Assembly: GCF_000016185.1 (NCBI RefSeq)
Contig: NC_011420.2
Coordinates: 1,322,501-1,386,500 of the forward strand
Reading direction: 5' to 3'
DNA: 64,000 nucleotides
Source of the DNA: Rhodospirillum centenum SW
Lineage (GTDB): Bacteria > Pseudomonadota > Alphaproteobacteria > Azospirillales > Azospirillaceae
The notes below the pieces were generated by a model. It saw nothing but the letters and a program-made list of their open reading frames with translations, ran no database searches and was not told the DNA's origin. Below are positions 7,916-16,556 of the stretch, in pieces. The first letter of the stretch is position 1, and every line of letters begins with the position of its first letter. Made by a program: the position numbers and the translations under genes.

Positions 7916-8785
7916 CTACTGGCCGCCACCCAGGGCGTGGACATAGGCTGCGAGGATCTTGACCGTCGCCGGGTCAAGACGCTCGCTCCAGGCCGGCATG
8001 CTGCCGCGGCGGGCGTAGGTGATCGTCTCCACCACCGTGGCCTTGTCGCCGCCGTAGAGCCAGATGCCGTCGTTCAGACGGGGTGCCCCCATGTCGGGGA
8101 TCCCCTCGCCCTTCTCACCGTGGCAGACGGAGCAGTTGTCGGCATAGAGCTGCGTGCCGCGCTCCGCCGCCGCCGGGTCGGTCGCCGCACCGCTGAGCGA
8201 GAGAACGTGCTCGGCGACATCGTCGATCTGCTGCGCGTCAAGAATCTGGTCGACGCCGAAGCGCGGCATGTCGGAGACGCGGCTCTCCGGGTTGGTGTTG
8301 CGGATACCGAACATGACGGTCTGGAGGATCTGGTCCGGCTTGCCGCCCCAGATCCAGTCATCGTCGGCCAGGGTCGGGAAACCGACCGTGCCCGCCCCGC
8401 CCGCCCCGTGGCAGGCGGCGCAGTTGTCCGCGAAGGCGACGCGGCCCGCCGCCTGCACGTAGTTCATCAGGTCGGGGCTGTTCCGGATCTCGTCGATCGG
8501 GGTCGCCTCGATCTTCGCCACGACCGGCTGCAGGCGGGATTTCTCCTCCGCCAGCCGGGCGGCCAGTTCCTCACGCTGGGTCCAGCCCAGGACGCCGCCG
8601 GTGTGACCGGACAGGGACGGCCAGGAGGGATACAGGACCGAATAGACCACCGCGAAGAGGATGCAGACATAGAAGGTGTACAGCCACCACTTCGGCAGCG
8701 GGGTGTTCAGCTCCTTGATGCCGTCCCACTCGTGGCCGGTGGTCATCCGGCCGGTTGCACTGTCTTTCTCGATCTTTGTGGGCAT
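7916..8785 (-). CDS. ccoP: cbb3-type cytochrome c oxidase subunit III (diheme)
   Basis: 289 residues. The N-terminal domain contains the WDGIKELNTPLPKWW motif and a transmembrane helix. Two class I cytochrome c domains follow, with heme sites CAACH and CSVCH and distal Met ligands in the MPRFG and SMPAW regions. CcoP carries electrons from cytochrome c to CcoO. ATG 8785 gives the family N-terminus (MPTKIEKDS); the in-frame extension to 8902 overlaps ccoQ and is rejected. Confidence 0.96.
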   Translation of the reverse strand: MPTKIEKDSATGRMTTGHEWDGIKELNTPLPKWWLYTFYVCILFAVVYSVLYPSWPSLSGHTGGVLGWTQREELAARLAEEKSRLQPVVAKIEATPIDEIRNSPDLMNYVQAAGRVAFADNCAACHGAGGAGTVGFPTLADDDWIWGGKPDQILQTVMFGIRNTNPESRVSDMPRFGVDQILDAQQIDDVAEHVLSLSGAATDPAAAERGTQLYADNCSVCHGEKGEGIPDMGAPRLNDGIWLYGGDKATVVETITYARRGSMPAWSERLDPATVKILAAYVHALGGGQ

Positions 8786-8792
8786 GACACCT

Positions 8793-8966
8793 TCACCCCT
8801 TGCTACGGGCCGCTGGCGGCGGGTCGTCGTCGCGCAGCGGAATGGTGGCCTGTTGCTCCAGCCCTTCGCGGCGGGTCGGCCAGTAGACCCAGACGACGAC
8901 ACCGACGAAGAGGACGAAGAACCAGACGATCCAGAGCTGCTTCAGGAGAACGAGGAAATCTTCCAT
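8793..8966 (-). CDS. ccoQ: cbb3-type cytochrome c oxidase subunit IV
   Basis: A 57-residue protein. It begins MEDFLVLLKQLWIVWFF, has one transmembrane helix and ends in a polar tail (RDDDPPPAARSKG). CcoQ is a small, poorly conserved subunit that stabilises the ccoN-O-P complex. GGAGGCGGGG lies just upstream of the ATG. It sits 9 nt after ccoO and 7 nt before ccoP, exactly where ccoQ is expected. Confidence 0.92.
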   Translation of the reverse strand: MEDFLVLLKQLWIVWFFVLFVGVVVWVYWPTRREGLEQQATIPLRDDDPPPAARSKG

Positions 8967-8975
8967 CCCCGCCTC

Positions 8976-9707
8976 CTACTGCCGCAGGTCTTCAGGCGAG
9001 ACCGTCGAGAAATCTACCAGGGTACCGAGCATCTGGAGGTAGGCGACAAGCGCGTCCATCTCGCTGATGACTTCGGGATTCCCGTCGAAATCCCCGACGA
9101 CCGCCTTCGGATAGCGGTTCAGCAGCTCGGCCGTGTCCGCATCCGGATCGACACCCGCCTGCAGACGCACATCCTGCACCGCAGTCTGAATCTGCTCGTC
9201 CGTGTAGGGGACGCCGACAGCCCGGTTGGCCTTCAGGTGATCCGCCATGTCCTCGTACCGGAGCGGCTTGGTGTTGAGGAAGGCGTAGGGAGGCATGATC
9301 GATTCCGGCACGACCGAGCGGGGGTCGGTCAGGTGCGCCACATGCCAGGCGTTGGAGTACTTGCCGCCGACGCGGGCAAGGTCCGGGCCGGTGCGCTTGG
9401 AGCCCCACTGGAAGGGGTGGTCGTACATGCTCTCCGCGGCGAGGCTGTAGTGGCCGTAGCGCTCCACCTCGTCCCGGAAGGTGCGGATCTGCTGGCTGTG
9501 GCAGGTGTAGCACCCTTCACGGACATAGATGTTGCGGCCGGCCAGCTCCAGCGGGGTGTAGGGGCGCATGCCCTCCACCCGCTCGATGGTGGACTCCACG
9601 GTGAAAAGGGGAACGATCTGGACCAGACCGCCGATGGACACCGTGATCAGTGTCAGCACCGCGAGCAGGATGACGTTCGTTTCAATCGGTTCGTGGCTGA
9701 ATTTCAT
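8976..9707 (-). CDS. ccoO: cbb3-type cytochrome c oxidase subunit II (monoheme)
   Basis: 243 residues with an N-terminal signal-anchor helix ([16 protein letters not shown]) and one heme c site CYTCHSQQ near residue 68. The distal Met is likely in [10 protein letters not shown]. CcoO passes electrons from CcoP to the low-spin heme b of CcoN. It begins 13 nt after the ccoN stop. Confidence 0.96.
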   Translation of the reverse strand: MKFSHEPIETNVILLAVLTLITVSIGGLVQIVPLFTVESTIERVEGMRPYTPLELAGRNIYVREGCYTCHSQQIRTFRDEVERYGHYSLAAESMYDHPFQWGSKRTGPDLARVGGKYSNAWHVAHLTDPRSVVPESIMPPYAFLNTKPLRYEDMADHLKANRAVGVPYTDEQIQTAVQDVRLQAGVDPDADTAELLNRYPKAVVGDFDGNPEVISEMDALVAYLQMLGTLVDFSTVSPEDLRQ

Positions 9708-9720
9708 GATGGCGCCCTCC

Positions 9721-11205
9721 TCACTCGGCCGGGGCGGCGTGCGGAGCGAGCCGCGTCTGGCCGACGGGTTCGCCGCTCTTCATGGTGCGGTACAGGTTGT
9801 AGACCATGATCAGCGCGCCGGTCAGGAAGCAGAGACCGCCGATGCCGCGGATCACGTAGTACGGATGCATGGCCTGCACCGTCTCCACGAAGGAGTACTG
9901 CAGGAAGCCGTACTCGTCGTAGGCGCGCCACATAAGGCCCTGCATGATGCCGGACACCCACATGGCGGTGATGTAGAGGACGATGCCGATGGTGGCGATC
10001 CAGTAGTGCCACTCGACCAGGCGCAGCGACCAGACGTCCTTCTTCTTCCACAGCGCCGGCACCAGATAGTAGAGCGCGCCGAAGACGATGAAGGCGACCC
10101 AGCCCAGCGCACCGGAATGCACATGGCCGACGGTCCAGTCGGTGTAGTGGCTGAGCGCGTTGACCGCCTTCACCGACATCACCGGCCCCTCGAAGGTGCT
10201 CATGCCGTAGAAGGCGACGGAGGTCACGGAGAAGCGCAGACCCGGATCGGTGCGCAGCTTGTCCCAGGCACCCGAGAGGGTCATGATGCCGTTGATCATG
10301 CCGCCCCAGGACGGCATCCACAGCATCACCGAGAACACCATGCCCAGCGTCTGCGTCCAGTCGGGCAGCGCCGTATAGTGCAGGTGGTGCGGACCGGCCC
10401 AGATGTAGAGGAAGATCAGGGCCCAGAAGTGCACGATCGACAGGCGGTAGGAATAGACCGGCCGCCCGGCGCGCTTGGGCACGAAGTAGTACATCATGCC
10501 CAGGAAGCCGGCGGTCAGGAAGAAGCCCACCGCGTTGTGGCCATACCACCACTGGATCATGGCGTCCTGCACGCCCGCATAGGCGGAGTAGCTCTTCACG
10601 CCCACGAGACTGACCGGCACCGCCATGTTGTTGACGATGTGCAGCATGGCGATCGTGATGATGAAGGCCAGCAGGAACCAGTTGGCAACATAGATGTGCG
10701 GTTCCCGACGCTTGGCGATGGTGCCGACGAAGATCACCAGATAGACGACCCAGACGACGGTCAGCCAGAGATCGGCGTACCACTCGGGCTCGGCGTATTC
10801 CTTGCTCTGGGTGATCCCCATCAGATAGCCGGTCGCGGCCATCACGATGAAGATCTGGTAGCCGATGAAGACGAACCAGGCGAGCTGGGAGCCACCGAAC
10901 AAGGGGGCGCGGCAGGTCCTCTGCACGATGTAGAGGGACGAGCCGATCAGCGCGTTACCGCCGAAGGCGAAGACCGCGGCCGAGGTGTGCAGCGGTCGCA
11001 CACGGCCGAACGTGGTCCATTCCAGGCCCAGATTGAGGCTCGGGAACGCGAGCTGGAAGGCGATGAAGACACCGGCCGCGAAGGCGGCGATGCCCCAGAA
11101 CATGGTTGCGATGACGAAGGCGCGGATGACGTCTTCGTTGTACGCCTCCTGCACGACGGGTCCAGCCGTCGCGCGGGACGCCTCGCCGGTGAGCGCAATG
11201 CCCAT
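9721..11205 (-). CDS. ccoN: cbb3-type cytochrome c oxidase catalytic subunit I
   Basis: 494 residues with about 12 transmembrane helices. The conserved histidines are visible: CuB region [11 protein letters not shown] and [15 protein letters not shown], heme b/b3 ligands in [14 protein letters not shown], and the N-terminal [10 protein letters not shown]. CcoN reduces oxygen with high affinity and pumps protons in microaerobic respiration. It is the first gene of ccoNOQP, and an ideal FNR/FixK box lies 104 nt upstream of its start. Confidence 0.97.
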   Translation of the reverse strand: MGIALTGEASRATAGPVVQEAYNEDVIRAFVIATMFWGIAAFAAGVFIAFQLAFPSLNLGLEWTTFGRVRPLHTSAAVFAFGGNALIGSSLYIVQRTCRAPLFGGSQLAWFVFIGYQIFIVMAATGYLMGITQSKEYAEPEWYADLWLTVVWVVYLVIFVGTIAKRREPHIYVANWFLLAFIITIAMLHIVNNMAVPVSLVGVKSYSAYAGVQDAMIQWWYGHNAVGFFLTAGFLGMMYYFVPKRAGRPVYSYRLSIVHFWALIFLYIWAGPHHLHYTALPDWTQTLGMVFSVMLWMPSWGGMINGIMTLSGAWDKLRTDPGLRFSVTSVAFYGMSTFEGPVMSVKAVNALSHYTDWTVGHVHSGALGWVAFIVFGALYYLVPALWKKKDVWSLRLVEWHYWIATIGIVLYITAMWVSGIMQGLMWRAYDEYGFLQYSFVETVQAMHPYYVIRGIGGLCFLTGALIMVYNLYRTMKSGEPVGQTRLAPHAAPAE

Positions 11206-11308
11206 AAGTACCCCCGGTCTTCTCAGGACAGTCGAAGCCAGTCGATCCTGGCCGTGTGGTCTGCCAAACGTAACTTAGTAAAATTCTACGTCGGGCAGTT
11301 CTGACGCA

Positions 11309-11322
11309 TTGATTTGAATCAA
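11309..11322. promoter_or_regulatory. FNR/FixK box upstream of ccoN
   Basis: TTGAT-TTGA-ATCAA, a perfect palindrome matching the TTGAT-N4-ATCAA consensus. With the usual -41.5 position for leftward transcription, the start would fall near 11274, leaving a leader of about 70 nt to ccoN. Confidence 0.85.
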
Positions 11323-11378
11323 CGGAGCACCTTTCGCTGTGCTACAGTGTCGCAGTTCAGGGATCGACGCGGCCGGTT

Positions 11379-11392
11379 TTGACGAATGTCAA
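11379..11392. promoter_or_regulatory. Second FNR/FixK-like box, upstream of the DUF2189 gene
   Basis: TTGAC-GAAT-GTCAA, a perfect inverted repeat differing from the consensus only by T to C in each half. For rightward transcription a -41.5 position would put the start near 11427, just before the GGGAG ribosome site at 11430-11434. Confidence 0.7.
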
Positions 11393-11441
11393 TGCGCCGG
11401 GAACAAGGCGGCCGGGTGCGTCGGAAACAGGGAGACGCTCG

Positions 11442-12224
11442 ATGACCGACCTCAACGCCACCCTTCTGTCCACCTTATCCTCCCCCGCCGTCAGGCGGAT
11501 CGCACCGGACCGACCCTGGCTCTGGCTGGAACTCGGATTCCGCGACATGTCCGCGGCCTGGAGCGTCAGCCTGGGCTATGGCGCCGTCGTCGCCGGCGTG
11601 AGCTGGCTGCTCGCGCTGGGCCTGACCGGCTCCGGCCTGTTCCACCTTCTCTTGCCGATGTGCGCCGGCTTCATGCTTGTCGCCCCCCTGGCCGCCGTCG
11701 GACTCTATGAGTCGAGTCGGCGCCTTGGCCGGGGCGAACCGGTCTCATTGGGAGCGATCGTGCACGCCATGCGTGCCAAAGCCATTCCCCTTGCCTATAT
11801 GGGGGTGGTGCTCCTGCTGTTCATGCTGTTCTGGATCCGGATCGCCACGCTTCTCTATGCTCTGTTCTTCAGCGACCTGAATCCGAACTTCGATAATCTT
11901 GTCGGCATCGTGTTCAACTCGTCGGTCAGCCTGCCCTTCCTGATCACCGGGACCGTTCTCGGCGGGGTGCTGGCGAGCATCGTGTTCGCCATCTCCGCCA
12001 TCTCGATCCCGATGCTGATGGACCGGGATGTCTCCGTGACCACCGCCATCGTGGCCAGCGTCACGGCCGTTCAGGCCAACCCGAAGCCGATGGCGCTGTG
12101 GGCGTTCCTGATCGCCTTCTCCGCCGCCGTCGGCATGATGACCCTGTTCCTGGGCCTTATCGTCGCCCTCCCCCTGATCGGGCACGCCACCTGGCACGCC
12201 TACCGGGATCTGGTCGCCGACTGA
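11442..12224 (+). CDS. DUF2189 family integral membrane protein
   Basis: 260 residues with about six hydrophobic segments and the family signatures PWLWLELGFRDM, LAAVGLYESSRRL and a C-terminal HATWHAYRDLV. ATG 11442 is used because GGGAG lies 7 nt upstream; longer in-frame extensions have no ribosome site. DUF2189 proteins are often found beside cbb3 or other respiratory loci, but their function is not established. It is divergent from ccoN, and the shared 236-nt gap carries one FNR-type box for each direction. Confidence 0.85.
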   Translation: MTDLNATLLSTLSSPAVRRIAPDRPWLWLELGFRDMSAAWSVSLGYGAVVAGVSWLLALGLTGSGLFHLLLPMCAGFMLVAPLAAVGLYESSRRLGRGEPVSLGAIVHAMRAKAIPLAYMGVVLLLFMLFWIRIATLLYALFFSDLNPNFDNLVGIVFNSSVSLPFLITGTVLGGVLASIVFAISAISIPMLMDRDVSVTTAIVASVTAVQANPKPMALWAFLIAFSAAVGMMTLFLGLIVALPLIGHATWHAYRDLVAD

Positions 12225-12254
12225 GCGGCCGACCGGCCGGCGTGGCGGCGCGGC

Positions 12255-13064
12255 TCATGCCGACACCGCGTGCCACGCCATCAGACCCAGAACCCCGGCG
12301 TTGAACAGCATCAGCGCCGGGGCCAAGGCCCGCATCACCCCTCCCCATCGGAAGCCGGCCGCCGAACCGAGCACGCCCACCGCCACCAGGGCGGGGACCG
12401 TGCCGGCCGCGAAGGCCGCCATGACCAGGAAACCACCGGCGGCACTGCCGACCCCGACAGCCGAGGCGAGCGCCGCATAGAGGAAGCCGCAGGGCAGGAA
12501 GCCCAGCACCAGTCCCAGGAGATAGCCGTTGAAACCGCCCGGGCGGGCGAACAGCGGACGCAGCGGGCGCGACAGCCAGAGGCCGATATCCTGCGCCCAG
12601 CCCCCGCCGCTGCGTCCCGTCAGGCGCAGGAGCGCCGGCATCCAGGCGGACAGGCCCTTCAGGCCCTGCCCGAGGAACAGCAACGCTGCCAGAAGCATGA
12701 AGGCAGCCAGCAGCCAACGGTACTCGGTCGCCCGCACCACCAGCCCGGACAGCCCGCCGACCAGCCCGCCCAATGCGGCGTAGGTGGTCAGACGGCCTGC
12801 ATGGTAGGGCAGCAGCAACCCGCCCCGCAGCCGGGCCAGCAGCGGCGACGCGGCCTCGACCGGCCCGCGCCCCGCGATCCCGCCGGCGACCTGGGCCATG
12901 ACGAAGGGTCCGCACATCGTCGTGCAGTGGCCGAACCCGCCGGCGAGGCCGGTCAGGAACATGGCCGCCATCACGGGGTACAGGGTATTGCCCGTGGTGA
13001 CGATGGTGTGGGCGTGGTCGTGCATGGTGATCCAGGCGGCGACTAAGGAAATTTCGGGCATCAT
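12255..13064 (-). CDS. DsbD_2/TauE-SafE-like membrane protein (cbb3-associated)
   Basis: 269 residues with about seven transmembrane helices and the motif GHCTTMCGPF near residue 46. That motif, with its two cysteines in the first helix, marks the COG2836 / DsbD_2 group commonly encoded beside cco genes. A role in heavy-metal (copper) or redox handling for cbb3 assembly is suggested by this recurring context but is not proven. GGGGGG lies upstream of ATG 13064; Met14 (13025) is an alternative start. It converges on the DUF2189 gene. Confidence 0.8.
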   Translation of the reverse strand: MMPEISLVAAWITMHDHAHTIVTTGNTLYPVMAAMFLTGLAGGFGHCTTMCGPFVMAQVAGGIAGRGPVEAASPLLARLRGGLLLPYHAGRLTTYAALGGLVGGLSGLVVRATEYRWLLAAFMLLAALLFLGQGLKGLSAWMPALLRLTGRSGGGWAQDIGLWLSRPLRPLFARPGGFNGYLLGLVLGFLPCGFLYAALASAVGVGSAAGGFLVMAAFAAGTVPALVAVGVLGSAAGFRWGGVMRALAPALMLFNAGVLGLMAWHAVSA

Positions 13065-13090
13065 ATCGGTGCCCCCCCGTCTGCCAAGCC

Positions 13091-13104
13091 ATGATCCGGA
13101 TCAA
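13091..13104. promoter_or_regulatory. FNR/FixK box upstream of the DsbD_2 gene
   Basis: ATGAT-CCGG-ATCAA matches TTGAT-N4-ATCAA at 9 of 10 positions. It lies only 27 nt from the ATG. Activation from -41.5 would start transcription at about 13056, inside the annotated gene, so either Met14 is the true start or the box represses. Confidence 0.65.
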
Positions 13105-13590
13105 GTGTAACGATCTATACCTCGGGATAGTCACCGGACACCCGCGACTCGGCCAGGACGGCGCCGGGTCGCTGGAATCACCGCAGGGTGGACGCCAACC
13201 CGCTGATCCGACAACGCTTCCAGGGGGACTCAGGGCGGACGGCAGAGACGCCGGAACAGCGTTCATGCGGGCGGGAGGACGGCCGCACCAGGCTCCGTCC
13301 GCCGCCCACCGGCCCGCCTGGACGGCGGCCGGGATCGTCCGGGCAGCCGTCCGCATGCCGCTCGGCACCGACGCGATGTAACGCGATTACCGACCGCGAT
13401 CAGGCCGCGCCGACATGCGGGCAACAGCCTTGGCCGGCACAGGGGAAAACCGCCCGCGCAGGCGACGGACAGGTAGCAGGGATGCTGGACCGGACAGCCG
13501 GTGCTGCACACCGCCAGGCACAGAAGCGGGCGGAGGCAGGATCAGGGCTGGAAGAACCTCGCGGGCCGATGGCCGGAACCCTGGGAAGGG
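13105..13590. other. Host intergenic region left of the island
   Basis: About 485 nt between the DsbD_2 gene and the island end. Open frames exist on both strands but are arginine/proline-rich, have no ribosome sites and no recognisable domains. I see no RNA gene or convincing terminator here. Confidence 0.5.
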
Positions 13591-13634
13591 TGGCGTCCCC
13601 AACGGGATTCGAACCCGTGTTACCAACGTGAAAG
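13591..13634. repeat. attL: left 44-bp direct repeat (tRNA-Glu 3' fragment)
   Basis: 44 nt identical to 28705-28748, corresponding to the 3' end of the minus-strand tRNA-Glu gene (T-arm, acceptor and encoded CCA). Identity stops at 13634, where the left copy continues TTTTGC and the right copy GCTGG. This is the displaced original 3' end left behind after integration. Confidence 0.93.
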
Positions 13635-13740
13635 TTTTGCATGTCCGGGTTTTCTAGACTATCATGGACGCCCATGGACAACAGCAACACATTGATTTCC
13701 TTAGATGTCGTCCGGAGCCGTCCATAGGTGTCCAAACGCG

Positions 13741-13773
13741 ATATTGGGGAAATATTGGGGAAGAGTTGGGGGA
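13741..13773 (+). repeat. Direct repeats near the left end (candidate integrase arm sites)
   Basis: Three 11-bp units in tandem: ATATTGGGGAA at 13741-13751 and 13752-13762, then GAGTTGGGGGA at 13763-13773. The same units recur near the right end at 28647-28668 in the same orientation. This placement on both sides of the core fits arm-type integrase binding sites. Confidence 0.55.
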
Positions 13774-13778
13774 GCCCG

Positions 13779-15107
13779 ATGGCCCGGACAGTCGCGGACA
13801 CGAACCTGAGCACCAAGGCGAAGCGCGCCAAGCTGGCGCCTCGGCCGAAACCCTACTGGCGGGAAATCGACCGCGGGCGGCATGTCGGGTACTACCGGGG
13901 TTCCGCCAGCGGTAGCTGGATCGCCCGCCGCTTCCTCGGAGGCGGGAAGTACCAGGAACGGCGGCTGGGGATGGCCGACGACATCCGGGACGCGGACGGG
14001 ATCGAGGTACTGTCCTTCGAGCAGGCGCAGGCGGCGGCACGCATATGGTTCGAGGACTGCGCCCGGGCCGATCTGGAGGCGGAGCGGCGGCGGGAGGCGG
14101 AAGCGGCGGGCGAACCCGTCCACCAGGGCGGTCCCTGGACGGTGCGCGACGCCGTGGCCTCCTATCTTGCCACGCTTCAGAACGCCCGGACCCGGAAGGA
14201 GTTCGACACGGAGGCGAAGGCACATATCCTCCCGGCGCTGGGGGGTATCGACCTGTCCAAGCTGACCAGCGGCCGGATCACGAAATGGCTTGAGGGGATC
14301 GCCAACAGCCCGCCCCGGCTGCGGACGAAGACGAAAGCGGCGGAGCGGCGGACGGCGGACGTGGACATGTCGGACCCGGACGTGATCCGCCGTCGCCGCC
14401 ACACTGCGAACCACCAACTGAAGATCCTGAAGGCGGCCCTGAACCACGCTTATCGGGGCAAGCGGGTGGAGACCGATTCTGCATGGGCAACCGTGCGGCC
14501 CTTCAAAGGGGTCTCGGAAGCACGGGTGCGATGGCTGGCGCAGGACGAAGCCGTGCGGCTGGTGAACGCCTCGGCGCCGGACCTTCGTGCCATGGTGCGC
14601 GGCGCGCTGCTGACTGGTTGTCGGTATGAAGAACTGGCGCGGCTGCGGGTGCAGGAGATCGACCTGTTGAACGGCTCCGTCTATGTCCGGCTGTCCAAGA
14701 GCGGGAAACCGCGGCATGTCGTGCTGACGGAGGAAGGGGTTGCGTTCTTCCGGGACCACACGGCCGGGCGGACGGCGGACGATCTGGTGTTCACCAGGGC
14801 GAACGGGGAGCCGTGGGGGAAGTCCCACCAGCACCGACCGATCAAGGACGCCTGCGCCGCGGCGAAGATCAAGCCGGCTATTTCATTCCACATCCTGCGG
14901 CACACTCACGCTTCCTGGCTGGCGCAGCGGGGCGTCTCCATGCAGGTGATCGCCGCGCAACTCGGGCACTCTGACACGCGAATCACTGAACGGCACTACG
15001 CCCACCTGTCGCCGTCTCACCATGCCGCCGCGGTGCGCGCAGCCCTGCCCAATCTCGGGCTGGCGCCGGCATCCAACGTCGCCGCGCTAAGAACGGGTCG
15101 CGGATGA
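13779..15107 (+). CDS. int: Tyrosine recombinase (site-specific integrase)
   Basis: 442 residues. The N-terminal part carries an AP2-like/arm-binding region, the middle a SAM-like core-binding domain (about 125-230), and the C-terminal half the catalytic domain. Active-site residues are visible: Arg in TGCRYEEL, Lys in SKSGKPR, His-x-x-Arg in HILRHTHASW, the LGHSD motif and the nucleophile Tyr in ERHYAHLS. It would recombine the 44-bp tRNA-Glu core. ATG 13779 has GGGGGAG 5 nt upstream and is preferred over GTG 13728, which lies across the repeated 11-bp units. Confidence 0.95.
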   Translation: MARTVADTNLSTKAKRAKLAPRPKPYWREIDRGRHVGYYRGSASGSWIARRFLGGGKYQERRLGMADDIRDADGIEVLSFEQAQAAARIWFEDCARADLEAERRREAEAAGEPVHQGGPWTVRDAVASYLATLQNARTRKEFDTEAKAHILPALGGIDLSKLTSGRITKWLEGIANSPPRLRTKTKAAERRTADVDMSDPDVIRRRRHTANHQLKILKAALNHAYRGKRVETDSAWATVRPFKGVSEARVRWLAQDEAVRLVNASAPDLRAMVRGALLTGCRYEELARLRVQEIDLLNGSVYVRLSKSGKPRHVVLTEEGVAFFRDHTAGRTADDLVFTRANGEPWGKSHQHRPIKDACAAAKIKPAISFHILRHTHASWLAQRGVSMQVIAAQLGHSDTRITERHYAHLSPSHHAAAVRAALPNLGLAPASNVAALRTGRG

Positions 15108-15163
15108 CAAGCGCCGCGGCTGGGGATCGGCTGTAATGTCGTGAAGGTGGAGCGGAGGACGGC

Positions 15164-15985
15164 ATGAACAGTACGCACGACAAAGAATATATTGGCGACA
15201 TTCTGAAAATGCTGGGCGATCCGCCAACCGATGACAGCCAGTTTCTGATTGAGTGTGCCATAGAGAGTCTGTCCGATACGTCGGATTTTCGCGTTGGATA
15301 TATCGCAGAGCAGATTTCCCGTCTGGAAAATGCGGCAGCCGAATTGGCAAAATTGTTCTACGAGTGCGCACAATTACTTTCATCGCTGCCAAGTAACCCG
15401 AAATTCGACCCCGAGATATCTGATCTTGAGCTTCTTACCTTCGATGCCGAGCCCCACATCGTTCGCCTTTTCGCCCTATCCGGGGCGGCCGGGCGGGTCC
15501 GCGGCGCGTTCGTGAACTCCTTCGGGAGCGGTGACCCGGACAGGCCCGACCCCGGCGGGCGACATGGGATCAAGGCGCGCGCGTGGGGCGCACCACGGCA
15601 GCGGTTCGTTGAAGATCTGGCGCGCGTCTGGACCGACAACGGAAAAGAGATTTCGGGCCATTCAGAGGGCGCATTCGCAGTATTCGTGCGAACGGTTTAT
15701 GGATTGGCGACGGGGGATTTTGATCCGGCAGGCATTGAGCACGACATAAAGCGAATCGCTCCCGTCGTTCGAGACGAAAGTCATGTCAGAAAACTTGTAA
15801 GCGAGCGGTATATACATCTCACGTTGCAGGCTTCCCAGCTTGAGTCTGAAGGTTGCCGCAGCGAAGCAGAATTTCTTCTCTCTCGCGTGGACCGCTTGCA
15901 GCGATGGTTCAACGATCCGAACTTCCCGGCCCGCCGGCCGTCGCCGGCCGCTCTTCCTGGAAGGGCAGATACTAGGCTCGATTGA
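15164..15985 (+). CDS. Hypothetical protein, possible island cargo
   Basis: 273 residues of mostly helical, charged character (for example EQISRLENAAAELAKLF). There is no signal peptide, membrane helix or motif I recognise. A central Gly/Pro/Asp-rich stretch (residues about 122-140) separates two helical halves, and the tail is basic. Base composition in the first 300 nt is visibly more AT-rich than its neighbours, which suggests separate acquisition. It sits between the integrase and the AlpA-like gene, a position where phage satellites often carry variable cargo such as anti-phage genes. Function unknown. Confidence 0.7.
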   Translation: MNSTHDKEYIGDILKMLGDPPTDDSQFLIECAIESLSDTSDFRVGYIAEQISRLENAAAELAKLFYECAQLLSSLPSNPKFDPEISDLELLTFDAEPHIVRLFALSGAAGRVRGAFVNSFGSGDPDRPDPGGRHGIKARAWGAPRQRFVEDLARVWTDNGKEISGHSEGAFAVFVRTVYGLATGDFDPAGIEHDIKRIAPVVRDESHVRKLVSERYIHLTLQASQLESEGCRSEAEFLLSRVDRLQRWFNDPNFPARRPSPAALPGRADTRLD

Positions 15986-16023
15986 GGCCGGGTAGTTGCC
16001 CTGACATTCAGGGCGGCCCCTTG

Positions 16024-16067
16024 CACCGTGGTCCCACGTCCACAGAGAGACATGGAGAACCACGGTG
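16024..16067. promoter_or_regulatory. Inverted repeat covering the AlpA-like gene start
   Basis: CACCGTGGT at 16024-16032 and ACCACGGTG at 16059-16067 form a perfect 9-bp inverted repeat with a 26-nt spacer. The right arm ends on the GTG start codon and the spacer holds the GGAG ribosome site. As RNA it could hide the start; as DNA it could be an operator. Confidence 0.55.
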
Positions 16068-16268
16068 ACAACCTCTCCGTCCGATGCTCGCGACCGTTTC
16101 GGCTGGCCTGTTAACGACTGGGCCGCCGCGGTCGGGATTTCTCGCGCTTCCGCATACAATCTGATGACCGAAGGGAAAATCCAGTCGGTCAAGTATCTCT
16201 CGAAGCGCCTCATCATCACCCATCCCCGCGAGTTCCTCGCCTCACTGGCGCGCGGCGAGGCCGCGTGA
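16065..16268 (+). CDS. AlpA-like helix-turn-helix regulator / excisionase
   Basis: 67 residues with a MerR/AlpA-type winged helix-turn-helix: WPVNDWAAAVGISRASAYNLMTEGKIQSVKYLSKRLI. The helix pair and the basic wing match small AlpA/Xis proteins, which in P4-like satellites and PICIs switch on the element or direct excision. GTG start with GGAG 9 nt upstream. Confidence 0.75.
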   Translation: MTTSPSDARDRFGWPVNDWAAAVGISRASAYNLMTEGKIQSVKYLSKRLIITHPREFLASLARGEAA

Positions 16269-16325
16269 TGGCCGGCCCGCGGCCTGTGCCGGGAGCGCCG
16301 GGCGGTGGACCGCCGGAGGCGCGCT

Positions 16326-16556
16326 ATGACCGGTGACGTGATCCCTCTCCACCCGCGGCCCGCCCCGGCCCGCCGGGTTCCCGCCCCGCCGCCCGACGCT
16401 GCGCGGCGGGCGCTGGCCGCGATCATCGCCGAGGCCGCAACGGCGGCGATGGAGGCCGGCGCCCGCGGGGAGAAGCTGGCCGCGGCGGACTTCGCCGCGC
16501 TGGCCGTGGTCGCCCGGAACGGCCTGCTGACCCTGAACGACGGGGGGGCGCTATGA
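16326..16556 (+). CDS. Hypothetical small protein
   Basis: 76 residues. A Pro/Arg-rich N-terminus (VIPLHPRPAPARRVPAP) leads into an alanine-rich helical C-terminal half (AAIIAEAATAAMEAG). No family recognised. Its stop overlaps the next ATG by 4 nt, and a 22-codon frame (16268-16336) overlaps both this gene and the AlpA-like gene, so the run is tightly packed. ATG 16326 is used; GTG 16305 would add seven mostly basic residues. Confidence 0.6.
   Translation: MTGDVIPLHPRPAPARRVPAPPPDAARRALAAIIAEAATAAMEAGARGEKLAAADFAALAVVARNGLLTLNDGGAL

Noticed and set aside
13188-13631. 147-codon frame crossing into attL
   Set aside because: It reads through the tRNA-Glu fragment, which real genes do not, and its translation is Arg/Pro-rich.
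13591-13634. A second tRNA-Glu gene at the left island end
   Set aside because: Only the 3' 44 nt match; no anticodon stem or 5' acceptor follows. It is the att repeat left by integration.
16268-16336. 22-codon frame linking the AlpA-like gene and the next small gene
   Set aside because: Start-stop overlap is suggestive, but length and Pro/Gly-rich composition give no support as a protein.
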